Shown: positions 1 through 10,130, counted from the first letter of the stretch. The stretch: 64,000 bases of DNA from Pseudohongiella nitratireducens (GCF_001642735.1 NZ_LWHM01000016.1:1-64000), one strand, 5' to 3'. A program made the numbers and translations. The notes: generated by a model not told the origin, from the letters alone.

Positions 1-15
1 GTCTCAAGGGCGCGC

Positions 16-68
16 ATTATGCCACAGAATCTGATTACCGCAAGCATAATTTGCAAATTTTTTCGGGT
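16..68 (-). promoter_or_regulatory. Putative rRNA-type promoter pointing leftward out of the window
   Basis: Read on the minus strand, TTGCGG (43-38) and CATAAT (21-16) are separated by 16 bp. An A/T-rich UP-like tract (about 46-68) lies just upstream. A GC-rich discriminator (GCGCGCCC, 15-8) follows the -10 box, as is typical of stringently controlled rRNA promoters. It lies just downstream of tyrS. In Pseudomonas an rRNA operon follows tyrS, so an rrn operon just outside the window is inferred. No rRNA sequence is visible here. Confidence 0.5.
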
Positions 69-82
69 TTGTTATGAAAGAG

Positions 83-1372
83 TCACACTCCGGCAAAAGT
101 CAACAGATGGAACATCTTTTTACCGCGTTTCAGGAGTACATATTTGCCAAATAACGCCTGTTCACTTGTCAGCTGCGCTTCCAGGTCATCACACTTTTCA
201 CCATTGATAGCGACAGCGTTATTTGAAATGAATTCACGCGCCACACGATTCGACTTGGCGAGCCCGGTACTGACGAGCGCATCGACTAACCCCGACTTAC
301 TCTCTTCTATATATGTACCAGGCAAGCCGTCCAGGCGAAGCTGCTCAAAATCCGACTCAGTCAGGTGACTTAACTCTCCTGAGAACAACGCCTCACTAAT
401 ACGCTGCGATGCATCGAGCCCTTCCTGGCCATGTACAAGCCTCGTCACTTCTGTCGCCAAGACACCCTGAGCCTGAGGCCGACCTTGTGCTGCCTTATCC
501 TCTTCTTCAATACGAGCAATCTCGGACGGCTCCAGGAAAGTGAAGTAATGCAGAAATTTATACACATCGGCATCAGCCGTATTCAGCCAGAACTGATAAA
601 ACGCATAAGGCGATGTCTTTTTAGGATCCAGCCAGACAGTACCCGTTTCCGTCTTACCGAACTTCTGCCCATCCGCCTTGGTCACCAAGGGAACAGTCAA
701 ACCAAAAGTCTGTCCCTTATATAGGCGACGCGAAAGATCGATACCACCAGTGATGTTTCCCCACTGATCACTCCCCCCCACCTGCAAGGTACATTCGTGA
801 CGATGATATAGCTCGGCAAAATCGTACGACTGCAGAATCATGTAGCTGAATTCGGTAAATGAAATACCCGAACCTTCACGATCGATGCGCTGCTTTACTG
901 ATTCTTTCTGAATCATGGCATTGACTGAAAAGTGCTTGCCAACCTCTCGCAAAAAATCAATCACGTTAAGCGACTTGATCCAGTCCAGGTTATTCACCAC
1001 GGACGCAGACGTATCACCACAGTCAAAATCAAGAAATTGCGACAGCTGCCCCTGCAGCCTGTCAACCCATCCTCCAATCACCTCGACTGAGTTTAATTGT
1101 CGCTCAGCAGCTTTAAAACTGGGGTCACCAATCATACCGGTAGCACCACCAACCAAAGCAATCGGTTTATGTCCGGCCAGTTGAAACCGGCGAAGAACTA
1201 AAAGCGGAACCAGGTGTCCAATATGCAGACTGTCAGCTGTCGGATCGAAGCCGCTATAAAGAGTACGGCTGCCACCGGATAAGTGCTCGCGCAACTCATC
1301 TCCTGATGTGGTTTGTGCAATAAGCCCTCTGGACTCGAGATCCGATATGATATCGACGTTAGATTCTGACAT
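83..1372 (-). CDS. tyrS: Tyrosyl-tRNA synthetase (TyrS)
   Basis: Class I aminoacyl-tRNA synthetase that charges tRNA-Tyr in the cytoplasm. The 429-residue product matches the usual length of the bacterial type. It has the HIGH motif as HIGH at about residues 50-53, the tyrosine-site GGSDQWGN segment near 199-206 and KFGKT (the KMSKS equivalent) at 237-241. A C-terminal S4-like RNA-binding domain follows and ends in RRGKK-like residues (here KRGKK). I chose the ATG at 1372 because MSESN aligns with the E. coli N-terminus and a GGA lies upstream; an in-frame ATG at 1387 would add five residues. It is divergent from the M23 peptidase gene, with a 224-bp gap. Confidence 0.97.
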   Translation of the reverse strand: MSESNVDIISDLESRGLIAQTTSGDELREHLSGGSRTLYSGFDPTADSLHIGHLVPLLVLRRFQLAGHKPIALVGGATGMIGDPSFKAAERQLNSVEVIGGWVDRLQGQLSQFLDFDCGDTSASVVNNLDWIKSLNVIDFLREVGKHFSVNAMIQKESVKQRIDREGSGISFTEFSYMILQSYDFAELYHRHECTLQVGGSDQWGNITGGIDLSRRLYKGQTFGLTVPLVTKADGQKFGKTETGTVWLDPKKTSPYAFYQFWLNTADADVYKFLHYFTFLEPSEIARIEEEDKAAQGRPQAQGVLATEVTRLVHGQEGLDASQRISEALFSGELSHLTESDFEQLRLDGLPGTYIEESKSGLVDALVSTGLAKSNRVAREFISNNAVAINGEKCDDLEAQLTSEQALFGKYVLLKRGKKMFHLLTFAGV

Positions 1373-1596
1373 GTCTAAAGGTTCCATCTGGTTTCGATTT
1401 ATAACGATCGCGCATTCTACACCAATGCGCTGAATTTAACTTGACCTGATCAGTAAATGCATTAAGATGCTTTGGGTGCGTCCCGCTGACCAGCGATTTC
1501 AAGGCGCAATAATATATCGTATCAAAACACCGTTTTTTCATTTATGTCGTAATAGCAAGTCTATTGCAGCACCCGAGATATTTAATAAGAACATCC

Positions 1597-2991
1597 ATGG
1601 ATTTGATCAGCAAAGCTCGCCATTTTATCGCGTCACACTACCCTCGCAAACACCTACTCGCCGTCAGTGCCCTTGGCATTTTACTGACAGGCGTTGCTCT
1701 TTACCCTGAGCAAAATGCCAGAGGTGACCGCCTAAATGATGCGGATAGCCTGGTAAATGCCGATTTTCCCAATCAAATCAATACCAGTCCCGATTCCTTG
1801 GACCCCGTCACAGCAAGCACTAACAGCGCCGCCAACACACCAGACCTCGAAAACGCAACCCCTGACAGTACCCTGCCCCAGTGGTCCGATCTGACGGTCA
1901 GCTCCGGCGATACGCTATCCGCGATGTTTTCAGAGGTCGGACTGAGCGCAACCGAACTGTATCGCGTTGTTAACAGCTCCGAAGAAGCCAACATTCTCAA
2001 CCGCCTTTATCCAGGCAATGAATTGAGCTTCCATATTTCCGAACCAGGCCAGTTAGACGCTTTAAAAGTCATGACATCGCCACTGGAAGGTTTTTTGTTT
2101 ACTCGCCTCGATGATACGTATGAAGCGACACCAATAGTCATTGAACCCGAAGTACGCCAGGTACAAAAACACGGTCAAATTGCAGCCAGCCTGTTCCTGG
2201 CGGCTGATCAGGCAGAAATCCCGGCGGGCGTCATTATGGAAATGGCTGACATTTTCGGCGGCGTCATCGACTTCCTGCTGGACCCACGTGAAGGCGATCA
2301 ATTCAGCCTCATTTATGAGGAAAAGTACCTTAATGATGAGCGGGTAGGTACCGGTGAGATCATTGGTGCACAATTTATTAACCGGGGACGCGAATACCTG
2401 GCACTGCGTTACCAGAACGAAGCTGGCCAAGTTGGTTACTTCAGTCCGGCAGGTGAAAGCATGCAAAGGGCCTTCTTGCGCAATCCGCTGGATGTCTTCC
2501 GCATCAGCTCAAACTTCAACCCGAACCGTCGCCACCCAGTACTCAACACCATTCGGGCGCACAAAGGCACCGACTATGCAGCGCCAACCGGAACACCCAT
2601 CCGGGCAACAGCAGATGGCACTGTAACCTGGGCCGCCCGCAATGGGTCTTTTGGCAACCTGGTTGTCATCAAGCACCATGGCGCGTTCGAAACCAAATAC
2701 GCTCACCTTAACGCCTATGCCAACGGTGTTAAAAAAGGCAGCCGTATTCAGCAAGGCCAGATAATCGGTTACGTGGGATCAACCGGCTCAGCAACAGGCC
2801 CTCATTTACATTATGAGTTTCTTATAAACGGCGTGCATAAAAACCCGCGCACTGTCGTCGACCAGCTTCCGCAGGTTGTCTCACTGGAAGAAGCCGAAAT
2901 GGAAAGATTCAGATCCAGTACGATGCCCATCATCGAACAGTTTGCGCAGGCGAATCCCCGGCAGCCTCTGCTGACTATGGCAAGTCAATGA
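1597..2991 (+). CDS. M23 peptidoglycan endopeptidase with LysM/OapA-like domain (MepM/YebA-like)
   Basis: Predicted periplasmic, inner-membrane-anchored DD-endopeptidase that cuts peptidoglycan cross-links during wall growth. Residues about 19-36 are a hydrophobic anchor. A low-complexity Asn/Ser/Asp linker follows, then a LysM/OapA-like segment (about 100-148) and a C-terminal LytM/M23 domain (about 310-415). The M23 domain carries zinc ligands in HKGTD (H322, D326) and HLHYE (H405). The ATG at 1597 is preferred; an in-frame TTG at 1564 would add 11 residues. The stop overlaps the anmK start as ATGA, so the two are translationally coupled and probably co-transcribed. Placement between tyrS and anmK is a conserved Pseudomonas-type order. 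Confidence 0.92.
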   Translation: MDLISKARHFIASHYPRKHLLAVSALGILLTGVALYPEQNARGDRLNDADSLVNADFPNQINTSPDSLDPVTASTNSAANTPDLENATPDSTLPQWSDLTVSSGDTLSAMFSEVGLSATELYRVVNSSEEANILNRLYPGNELSFHISEPGQLDALKVMTSPLEGFLFTRLDDTYEATPIVIEPEVRQVQKHGQIAASLFLAADQAEIPAGVIMEMADIFGGVIDFLLDPREGDQFSLIYEEKYLNDERVGTGEIIGAQFINRGREYLALRYQNEAGQVGYFSPAGESMQRAFLRNPLDVFRISSNFNPNRRHPVLNTIRAHKGTDYAAPTGTPIRATADGTVTWAARNGSFGNLVVIKHHGAFETKYAHLNAYANGVKKGSRIQQGQIIGYVGSTGSATGPHLHYEFLINGVHKNPRTVVDQLPQVVSLEEAEMERFRSSTMPIIEQFAQANPRQPLLTMASQ

Positions 2992-4151
2992 CAGCCAGTG
3001 CCGGTACCGGATCTTTCTTTATCGGCTTGATCTCTGGGACCAGCATGGACGGCATTGACGCCGCACTGATTCAATTACACCGTGACGCTCAACCTGAAAT
3101 CATTTCCACCCTGGCAACACCGTATTCGCAAGAATTAAGCGAAGCGTTAGCCAGGTTATGCTTGAACCAGACAATTAAACCCAGCCAACTGGGTGCCATC
3201 AACATTCAGGTAGGCAGGGCATTTGCGCAAGCAGCCCTCAACCTGCTCTCAGCAAACAACCTGACAACCTCTGATATCACTGCCATTGGCAGCCATGGTC
3301 AAACCGTCTGGCATGAACCTGACTCTGATACGCCATTTACCATGCAACTGGGCGATCCCAACACTATTGCACATCTGACTGGCATAACGACTGTTGCAGA
3401 TTTCCGTGGCAGGGATATGGCCGCAGGTGGCCAGGGTGCTCCACTTGCACCATTGTTTCACCAGCACTGTTTTTACCACCCAGATAATCAGGCGGCTATC
3501 GTCAATATCGGCGGGATAGCGAACCTGACTACCCTCGCCGATCAGAAACAGGACTGCCCAAGCGGCTTTGATACCGGGCCCGGCAATGTCTTGATGGACT
3601 GCTGGATTAATCACTGCCAGCAACGTGCTTACGATCATAATGGTGACTGGGCGAGACAGGGGGAGGTGATTCCATCGCTGTTATCGCACATGCTCCAGGA
3701 ACCTTATTTACAATTACCTGCACCAAAAAGTACAGGCAGGGAACTGTTCAACCTGGTATGGATTCAAGAGGTATTGCAGGCTTCCACCAGCATCAGTCAG
3801 ACAGAAGCACAAAGCCAGGCCAATATACAGCGTACATTGCTGGAGTTGACAGCCGTGACCATCTGCCAGGCTTTTGAGTCACAAATAGAAAACCAGGGGA
3901 AGGCAAAATACCCCCAACTGGCAGTTTGCGGCGGCGGTGCACACAATCCGCTGTTGATGGATCGGTTAGCGGCCTTACTGCCCAAGGTGGAAGTTTGCTC
4001 TACTCGAGTACTCGGGATTGACCCTGACTGGGTTGAAGCCGGAACCTTTGCCTGGCTGGCCAGCGAAACACTGAAAGGTCGGCGGTTTAACAACCAGAGG
4101 CTGACTGGTGCTCAAGGAAATATCATACTGGGTGGCATTTATACAGCGTAA
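2988..4151 (+). CDS. anmK: Anhydro-N-acetylmuramic acid kinase
   Basis: Phosphorylates and hydrates 1,6-anhydro-MurNAc to MurNAc-6-phosphate during peptidoglycan recycling in the cytoplasm. The 387-residue protein has the ASKHA-type N-terminal motif LISGTSMDGIDAALI, then GGIANLT, GFDTGPGNVLMD and CGGGAHNPLLM, all typical of AnmK. The ATG overlaps the stop of the upstream M23 peptidase by four bases. A wall hydrolase and a recycling kinase therefore form one unit. Its 3' end converges on erpA. Confidence 0.97.
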   Translation: MTASAGTGSFFIGLISGTSMDGIDAALIQLHRDAQPEIISTLATPYSQELSEALARLCLNQTIKPSQLGAINIQVGRAFAQAALNLLSANNLTTSDITAIGSHGQTVWHEPDSDTPFTMQLGDPNTIAHLTGITTVADFRGRDMAAGGQGAPLAPLFHQHCFYHPDNQAAIVNIGGIANLTTLADQKQDCPSGFDTGPGNVLMDCWINHCQQRAYDHNGDWARQGEVIPSLLSHMLQEPYLQLPAPKSTGRELFNLVWIQEVLQASTSISQTEAQSQANIQRTLLELTAVTICQAFESQIENQGKAKYPQLAVCGGGAHNPLLMDRLAALLPKVEVCSTRVLGIDPDWVEAGTFAWLASETLKGRRFNNQRLTGAQGNIILGGIYTA

Positions 4152-4152
4152 A

Positions 4153-4188
4153 GCTGTAGCCCTCAAACTAAACGCTGAGCACTACAGC
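4153..4188. terminator. Weak inverted repeat between convergent anmK and erpA
   Basis: GCTGTAG (4153-4159) and CTACAGC (4182-4188) can pair across a 22-nt loop in the 47-bp gap between convergent genes. There is no good T-run on either side, so this is at best a weak bidirectional terminator. Confidence 0.3.
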
Positions 4189-4198
4189 CCTCCGGACA

Positions 4199-4552
4199 TC
4201 AGATCGAAAACGAAGCACCACAGCCGCAGGTTGTGGTGGCCATCGGATTGTTAACAACGAAGCGAGCACCTTCCAGGTTTTCCACGTAATCAACTTTAGC
4301 GCCTACCAGATACTGATAGCTCAGCGGATCCACCAGCAATGTGGCACCATGGCGATCTATGACAGTGTCCTCATCGGAGACAGACTCGTCGAATCGAAAA
4401 CCATATTGAAAACCAGAGCAGCCGCCGCCCGTCACATAGACACGCAATTTCAGAGCAGGCTTACCCTCCTCTTCAATCAGGGTTTTAACTTTTTCAGCGG
4501 CATTATCGCTTAAATCGATAATAACCGGATCGTGGGTCTGAACTGCTGACAT
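4199..4552 (-). CDS. erpA: Iron-sulfur cluster insertion protein ErpA
   Basis: A-type Fe-S carrier that delivers [2Fe-2S]/[4Fe-4S] clusters to apo-enzymes. In E. coli it is required for isoprenoid synthesis enzymes. The 117-residue product has the three invariant cysteines in GGGCSGFQY and the C-terminal CGCG motif. The start [10 protein letters not shown] matches ErpA rather than IscA or SufA. It lies 16 bp downstream of argC on the same strand, so the two may share a transcript. Confidence 0.95.
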   Translation of the reverse strand: MSAVQTHDPVIIDLSDNAAEKVKTLIEEEGKPALKLRVYVTGGGCSGFQYGFRFDESVSDEDTVIDRHGATLLVDPLSYQYLVGAKVDYVENLEGARFVVNNPMATTTCGCGASFSI

Positions 4553-4568
4553 AATTATAGATACTTCC

Positions 4569-5606
4569 TTATGGTAGTAACGCTACCACATCAAGGCCTG
4601 CCGTCTCAGTCAGGCCGAACATCAGATTCATATTCTGCACGGCCTGGCCAGAAGCACCTTTTACCAGGTTATCAATGACTGACAGAACCACAATTTTCTG
4701 GCTTTCAGGCAAATAGTGGACTGCTATCTGGCACCGGTTCGAGCCACGCACATTCCGCGTTGCCGGTTCACTTCCCGCCGGCAAGACGTCGACAAAAGGT
4801 GAATCGGCATAGCGCGACTCAAACAGAGCCTGCAACTGCTCCTGACTCACCTCTGCAATCGGGCTTGCGTACAGCGTAGCATGAATGCCTCGAATCATCG
4901 GTGTCAAATGCGGGATAAAAGTCAATCCAACATCCTTACCGCTAAATTTCGTTAAACCCTGCCGAATTTCCGGCAGGTGCCTATGCCCAGCCACAGCATA
5001 AGCCTTCATGGATTCGCTGGATTCACACAGCAGACTCCCCACAGCTGCCTTGCGACCAGCTCCACTAACACCGGACTTACAGTCGGCTATCAAGCTGCTG
5101 GTATCAATTAACCCTGCCTCAAGCAAAGGCAAATAACCAAGCTGCACCGCTGTCGGATAACAACCCGGCACCGCGATCAGCTTGGCATCAGTGATACTTT
5201 CGTGATTCACTTCCGGCAGACCGTATACAGCTTGATCAATCAATTCCGGGCAGGTATGGGCTGTCTTGTACCACGCTTCCCAAACCGCCTGGTCCTGCAA
5301 GCGAAAATCAGCTGACAAATCTATCACCCGCACACCACGTGCCAGTAATTCAGACGCCGTATTCATAGCAACCGTATGAGGGGTGGCATAAAAGACCACA
5401 TCACATGCCGCCAACGTCTCCGTATCAGGCTCAGTAAAAACAACATCCAGGTAACCACGCAAGTTTGGAAATACGTCTGCAACAGGCGTCCCTGAAAGTT
5501 CACGGGAAGTAACAACCTCGATGCTGACATCCTTGCGTGGCGCCAGCAATCTCATCAGCTCAACCCCTGTATACCCGGTAGCCCCGATAATTCCTGCCTT
5601 AATCAC
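4569..5606 (-). CDS. argC: N-acetyl-gamma-glutamyl-phosphate reductase
   Basis: NADPH-dependent third step of arginine biosynthesis: reduces N-acetyl-glutamyl-5-phosphate to the semialdehyde. The 345-residue protein has an N-terminal NADP-binding [13 protein letters not shown] motif and the catalytic cysteine C149 in VPGCYPTA. A His-containing HLTPMIRGI segment occurs in the C-terminal half. Length and motifs match the bacterial type 1 enzyme. erpA follows at a short distance. The upstream 213-bp gap is divergent from hemJ. Confidence 0.97.
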   Translation of the reverse strand: MIKAGIIGATGYTGVELMRLLAPRKDVSIEVVTSRELSGTPVADVFPNLRGYLDVVFTEPDTETLAACDVVFYATPHTVAMNTASELLARGVRVIDLSADFRLQDQAVWEAWYKTAHTCPELIDQAVYGLPEVNHESITDAKLIAVPGCYPTAVQLGYLPLLEAGLIDTSSLIADCKSGVSGAGRKAAVGSLLCESSESMKAYAVAGHRHLPEIRQGLTKFSGKDVGLTFIPHLTPMIRGIHATLYASPIAEVSQEQLQALFESRYADSPFVDVLPAGSEPATRNVRGSNRCQIAVHYLPESQKIVVLSVIDNLVKGASGQAVQNMNLMFGLTETAGLDVVALLP

Positions 5607-5762
5607 TCACTTTCTCCTAAACTTAGGCTCCTGGCCTGGATTTCAAATCTATGATGTCATTCATCATCAATAATGCGGCTATTTTAGCATTTTTCAAGCA
5701 CCAACGCCGACAACCTTGCTGTACCTGTGGAATTCACAACGGCATAATACACGTCATACCAA

Positions 5763-5777
5763 CGATGATAATCATCG
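5763..5777. promoter_or_regulatory. Candidate Fur-box core upstream of hemJ
   Basis: CGATGATAATCATCG is a 15-bp palindrome (7-1-7) whose inner 11 bases ATGATAATCAT equal the centre of the Fur consensus. The outer arms do not match: about 12 of 19 positions fit in all. It sits 42 bp before the hemJ start codon, in the argC-hemJ divergent region. Confidence 0.45.
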
Positions 5778-5819
5778 CAATACCAAATACTGATAAATAC
5801 TGATGGATGCGAGCCTGAT

Positions 5820-6242
5820 ATGAGCTGGATTCTAGCCTTTCACCTGATTTCTGTTATTTGCTGGTTTGCTGGCATATTTTATTTACCACGCCTCTTTGTC
5901 TACCATGCCATGAGCGAAGACCAGATCAGCAAGGATCGTTTTGTGATTATGGAGCGTAAGCTATACCGCGGCATCATGACGCCTTCTGCCATTGCGACCA
6001 TCATCTTTGGTGCCTGGCTTATTGCCACAGCCCCTGATTATTACCTGCCAATGGGTTGGCTGCATGCCAAATTATTGCTGGTCGCACTGGTTGTTGTGTA
6101 TCACATTGTCTGTGGCGTCCACATGAAAAAGCTCAAGGAGGGCCGCAACACGCATGGCCATGTGTATTTCCGGGTTTTTAATGAGCTTCCTGTATTCGCG
6201 CTGATCGCCATTGTCATCCTGGCTGTTGTGAAACCATTCTGA
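5820..6242 (+). CDS. hemJ: HemJ-type protoporphyrinogen IX oxidase
   Basis: Small integral membrane protein (140 residues, about four transmembrane helices) of the HemJ/UPF0093 family. It oxidises protoporphyrinogen IX to protoporphyrin IX in haem synthesis. Visible are the N-terminal His8 within LAFHLIS, the WFAGIFYLPRLFVYH helix and an MERKLYRGIMTP segment typical of HemJ. The stop and the thiD start share one base (TGATG). It heads an operon with thiD, thiE and hemL, so two tetrapyrrole genes (hemJ, hemL) bracket two thiamine genes. A Fur-like palindrome lies upstream. Confidence 0.9.
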   Translation: MSWILAFHLISVICWFAGIFYLPRLFVYHAMSEDQISKDRFVIMERKLYRGIMTPSAIATIIFGAWLIATAPDYYLPMGWLHAKLLLVALVVVYHIVCGVHMKKLKEGRNTHGHVYFRVFNELPVFALIAIVILAVVKPF

Positions 6243-7015
6243 TGATTGATAAAACCGCACCACCAGCGATTCTTTGCATCAGCGGGCTTGACCCAAGTGG
6301 CGGAGCTGGCATTCAGGCCGACATCACGGCCATTCAGCGGCTCAAGTGTCACAGCCTGCCGATCATCACATCACTGACCGACCAGGATACCCGCAACGTC
6401 AAATCCTGCCACCCGGTTAATGCAGAAATTCTCAAGGCGCAACTGGCTACCATCATGGATGACTGCCAACCTGCAGCCATTAAGTTGGGGCTGATCGACC
6501 ACATTGATACCATTGGGGTCATAGCCGAGTTTCTGGCTGAACACCCCTCCATACCCGTGATAGCAGACCCCGTACTGGGTGCCAGTGGCGGTTATAATTT
6601 CAGTGGTGACGACCTGGTTGACGCCTATTGCCAACGCCTTTTATCGCTATGCACCATCTTGACACCCAACATCAAAGAGTTGCATCGGCTAGCACCGAGC
6701 ACAGATGACGAAAGCGCGGCAAAGCAACTGGCTGAGCGAGGCTGCAAGCAAATCCTGGTAACTCGGGGGGATGACAGCGACGAACTGGTGACGAATACGC
6801 TTTATACCAGCAACGGTTTACTGACACAGTGGCAATGGCCCCGCCTGCCCGGCATATTTCATGGCAGTGGCTGCACCTTGGCGTCTGCCATCGCTGCCTA
6901 TGTTGGTCTTGGCTACCATATTGAAGAGGCCTGTTTTCGTGGCCAGCAATACACACAACAGGCTTTATCCGGCGCTTACCGAATTGGCCAGGGTCAGTTA
7001 GTGCCTAACCGCTAA
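6242..7015 (+). CDS. thiD: Hydroxymethylpyrimidine/phosphomethylpyrimidine kinase
   Basis: Ribokinase-fold enzyme that phosphorylates HMP and HMP-P to HMP-PP for thiamine synthesis. The 257-residue protein has DPSGGAGIQADI near the N-terminus, the conserved ADPVLGASGG segment, and the anion-hole motif GSGCTLASAIAA near the C-terminus. It starts one base inside the hemJ stop, so translation is likely coupled. It is followed 53 bp later by thiE, which condenses its product with the thiazole moiety. Confidence 0.95.
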   Translation: MIDKTAPPAILCISGLDPSGGAGIQADITAIQRLKCHSLPIITSLTDQDTRNVKSCHPVNAEILKAQLATIMDDCQPAAIKLGLIDHIDTIGVIAEFLAEHPSIPVIADPVLGASGGYNFSGDDLVDAYCQRLLSLCTILTPNIKELHRLAPSTDDESAAKQLAERGCKQILVTRGDDSDELVTNTLYTSNGLLTQWQWPRLPGIFHGSGCTLASAIAAYVGLGYHIEEACFRGQQYTQQALSGAYRIGQGQLVPNR

Positions 7016-7068
7016 CGCAACACTCAGCCGGGTTTGTTACTATAGCCCTTTTCACCACTGATCAGGCA

Positions 7069-7776
7069 ATGAATTCAAACGACAGTCAAAACGTGCATGC
7101 AGCCTACAGTGCAGCATTGCATGGTCTTTACGCAATAACCGACCCCAAGTTACTGCCTGGTGAAACATTACTCAGTGGTGTCGCACTGGCAATTGCTGGT
7201 GGCGCCAAAGTCATTCAGTATCGTAACAAGACGGCAACTGTCGCCAGACAGCAGGAGGAAGCAACAGCCTTGCGCAAACTCTGCCACCAGCACAATGTTA
7301 TCTTTCTCGTTAATGATGATGTGCAGCTTTGCCTGAAAAGCGGAGCCGATGGCGTTCACCTTGGTCAGCAAGACGGCAAACTGGCAGATGCCCGGCACAG
7401 ACTTGGCAGCGAAGCCATTATTGGCGTGACCTGCCATGATAGCGAGACAATGGTTTCAACGGCAGAGAGAGCAGGCGCAGACTATGTCGCCTTGGGCCGC
7501 TTTTTCCCGTCACAGACCAAACCGGAAGCACCTGCTGCCAGTATTGCAATACTGAAACAGATTCGCCAGCAAACCTCCCTGCCCATTGTCGCTATTGGCG
7601 GGATCACAGAGAACAATGGCCGGCAATTGATCAGCGCCGGCGCAGACATGCTGGCAGTCATACACGGGGTATTCGGGCAGAAAAACATTCGCCAGCACGC
7701 CTCTGCCCTGCATGACCTGTTCGGGCAGGCAAACGAACCCAAAGATACAACGCTACATACGACTTCACGTGATTGA
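7069..7776 (+). CDS. thiE: Thiamine-phosphate synthase
   Basis: TIM-barrel enzyme that joins HMP-PP and thiazole phosphate to give thiamine phosphate. The 235-residue protein shows QYRNKTA (pyrophosphate binding), FLVNDDVQL, DGVHLGQQD, GVTCHD, ALGRFFPSQTKP and IVAIGGITENNG, the full set of ThiE motifs in order. An N-terminal extension of about 18 residues precedes the barrel. It lies between thiD and hemL on one strand. No TPP riboswitch was recognised upstream of the thi genes. Confidence 0.95.
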   Translation: MNSNDSQNVHAAYSAALHGLYAITDPKLLPGETLLSGVALAIAGGAKVIQYRNKTATVARQQEEATALRKLCHQHNVIFLVNDDVQLCLKSGADGVHLGQQDGKLADARHRLGSEAIIGVTCHDSETMVSTAERAGADYVALGRFFPSQTKPEAPAASIAILKQIRQQTSLPIVAIGGITENNGRQLISAGADMLAVIHGVFGQKNIRQHASALHDLFGQANEPKDTTLHTTSRD

Positions 7777-7788
7777 AACGGAGAGAAC

Positions 7789-9096
7789 ATGACGCAAGAA
7801 CAAGCTGCATATCGCACTAACCAGTCCGCCAACCTGTTTGAACGCGCCCAAAAGGTTATCCCCGGCGGCGTCAATTCTCCAGTACGCGCGTTCCGCGGTG
7901 TTGGTGGTACGCCATTATTCTTCAACCATGGCGAAGGCGCATGGATTACTGACGAAGACGGGAACCGGTACATTGATTACATCGGCGCATGGGGGCCATT
8001 GATCCTCGGGCATAGAGATCCTGGCGTCATTGCTGCCCTGGAAGCACAACTGAAAAATGGCCTCGGTTACGGTGCATCCACTGAAGGTGAAGTGGTCATA
8101 GCAGAAACCATCTGCAAACTGGTGCCCTCCATAGAAAAAGTGAGGCTGGTTACCTCAGGTACTGAAGCAACCATGAGTGCAATCCGGGTAGCAAGAGGCT
8201 ATACCAAACGTGACAAAGTCCTCAAGTTCGAAGGTTGTTACCATGGTCATGTGGACGGGTTGCTGGTCAAAGCAGGCTCTGGCGCACTGACATTAGGTGA
8301 ACCAGATTCCTCAGGTGTTCCGAAATCATACACCGACCAGACCTTTGTCTTACCCTACAATGACACCGACGCCTTAAAAGCCCTGTTTCAAAAACACGGT
8401 GATGAGATCGCTTGCGCCATCGTTGAACCGGTTGCAGGCAATATGAACCTCGTCCCACCACGCCCCGAGTTCCTGGCCACTCTTCGTGAAGTCTGCACAC
8501 AGTCCGGAAGCGTCTTGATTTTTGACGAAGTCATGACCGGGTTCCGAACCGCATTAGGCGGCGCGCAATCAATTTATGGCATTACTCCGGACCTGACCAC
8601 ACTTGGCAAGGTAATTGGCGGGGGCCTTCCAATCGGCGCATTTGGCGGTAAAGCAGAAATCATGGACTGCATCGCCCCGCTGGGCTCCGTTTACCAGGCA
8701 GGCACCCTGGCAGGCAGCCCTCTGGGGGTTGCCGCGGGCCAGGCCATGTTGGATGCCATACAGAAACCCGGCTTTTACGAATCCCTGACCGAGCGAACTG
8801 AACAGTTGACCCGCGGCTTACAGGCAGCGGCTGACAAAGCCGGCATCCCCTTTACCACCAACCAGGTTGGAGGCATGTTTGGCTGCTTCTTTACCGAGCA
8901 AAAAGACATACACCGGTTTGATCAGGTCATGTCCTGCGACGCTGAACGTTTCAAACAGTACTTCCATCTTATGCTGCAAAACCAGGTGAACCTGGCCCCG
9001 TCAGCATTTGAAGCAGGCTTTGTATCAGCCGCGCACGGAGACAACGAAATAGAATTAACTATCGCGGCGGCCCACAAAGCATTTGCGGCGCTGTAA
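7789..9096 (+). CDS. hemL: Glutamate-1-semialdehyde 2,1-aminomutase
   Basis: PLP enzyme that converts glutamate-1-semialdehyde to 5-aminolevulinate in the C5 haem pathway. The 435-residue protein has [11 protein letters not shown] near the start, [31 protein letters not shown] and the PLP-binding lysine K274 in [17 protein letters not shown]-like Shine-Dalgarno lies just before the ATG. thiE ends 12 bp upstream, so it is likely the distal gene of hemJ-thiD-thiE-hemL. Confidence 0.97.
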   Translation: MTQEQAAYRTNQSANLFERAQKVIPGGVNSPVRAFRGVGGTPLFFNHGEGAWITDEDGNRYIDYIGAWGPLILGHRDPGVIAALEAQLKNGLGYGASTEGEVVIAETICKLVPSIEKVRLVTSGTEATMSAIRVARGYTKRDKVLKFEGCYHGHVDGLLVKAGSGALTLGEPDSSGVPKSYTDQTFVLPYNDTDALKALFQKHGDEIACAIVEPVAGNMNLVPPRPEFLATLREVCTQSGSVLIFDEVMTGFRTALGGAQSIYGITPDLTTLGKVIGGGLPIGAFGGKAEIMDCIAPLGSVYQAGTLAGSPLGVAAGQAMLDAIQKPGFYESLTERTEQLTRGLQAAADKAGIPFTTNQVGGMFGCFFTEQKDIHRFDQVMSCDAERFKQYFHLMLQNQVNLAPSAFEAGFVSAAHGDNEIELTIAAAHKAFAAL

Positions 9097-9121
9097 CACT
9101 CATTAACAAGGAACAGCAACA

Positions 9122-10117
9122 ATGAGCCAGATTGATGTATACGGAATTGGCAATGCACTGGTCGATACTGAGTTTGAAGTGGATGACAGTTTTTTTGAGG
9201 AAGCGGGCATTCAGAAAGGCTTCATGACGTTGATTGAGGAAGAGCAGCAGAAAAATATTCTGAGTATGCTTTCAGCTAACTACCCGGTGAAAAAGAAAGC
9301 TGGTGGCGGCTCGGCCGCAAATACACTTTATGCCATCAGCCAGTTTGGTGGTCATGCTTTCTATGCCTGTCGCGTCGCTGGGGATGAGACGGGTGATTAC
9401 TACCTGTCCGAGCTGGGTGACCACAACATCCGCACCAACCAGACCGACAGCAAGCCAAACGGCAATACCGGTCAGTGTCTGGTCATGGTAACACCTGATG
9501 CTGAGCGCACCATGTTGACTCACCTGGGTGTGTCTTCTGATGTATCGGTCGCCGACCTGGATCTGGATATCGCTACCACTGCAAAATACGTGTACATGGA
9601 AGGTTATCTGGTCAGTTCCGATTCAGCGCGCCAAGCCGTACTGACCCTTAAACAGGCAGCAAGAGACGCCGGCATTCCAGTAGCATTCACGTTTTCAGAC
9701 CCAGCCATGGTGGAGTACTTCAAAGACGGCGTAAAAGAAGTCATGGATGGCGGTGTTGACCTTTTGTTCTGCAACGAGCAGGAAGCTTGTATCTGGGCTG
9801 AAACGGACGACTTCTCCGCAGCTTGCGAAATACTGAAAAAAAGCGCCACGCAATTTGTCGTCACCCGAGGCGCAAAAGGCGCCCTGCTGTTTGACGGCCA
9901 GTCTTATATTCAGATCCCTGGCAACAAAGTCACGGCCGTCGATACCAACGGTGCGGGTGATATGTTCGCCGGCGCCTTTCTTTACGGACTGACTCAAGGC
10001 ATGGGCTTTGAACAATCCGGAAGACTGGCCAGTTTTGCGTCCGCTACTGTCGTCACGTCATTTGGTCCGAGATTGACGCCTGATGAACACACATCATTAC
10101 TGCAACAGTTTTCATAA
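9122..10117 (+). CDS. PfkB-family sugar/nucleoside kinase (adenosine-kinase-like)
   Basis: Ribokinase-superfamily kinase of 331 residues. It has the N-terminal GGGSAANTLYAIS substrate motif (61-73) and the C-terminal anion-hole signature DTNGAGDMFAGAF (about 274-286) with catalytic D280. Close homologues are annotated as adenosine kinase or as a general carbohydrate kinase, and the substrate cannot be settled from sequence. It lies 25 bp after hemL on the same strand. A strong bidirectional terminator follows, so it ends this transcription unit. Confidence 0.88.
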   Translation: MSQIDVYGIGNALVDTEFEVDDSFFEEAGIQKGFMTLIEEEQQKNILSMLSANYPVKKKAGGGSAANTLYAISQFGGHAFYACRVAGDETGDYYLSELGDHNIRTNQTDSKPNGNTGQCLVMVTPDAERTMLTHLGVSSDVSVADLDLDIATTAKYVYMEGYLVSSDSARQAVLTLKQAARDAGIPVAFTFSDPAMVEYFKDGVKEVMDGGVDLLFCNEQEACIWAETDDFSAACEILKKSATQFVVTRGAKGALLFDGQSYIQIPGNKVTAVDTNGAGDMFAGAFLYGLTQGMGFEQSGRLASFASATVVTSFGPRLTPDEHTSLLQQFS

Positions 10118-10130
10118 TTTTCTTGCTATA

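Noticed and set aside
7016-7068. TPP riboswitch upstream of thiE
   Set aside because: The gap is only 53 bp and lacks the thi-box sequence.
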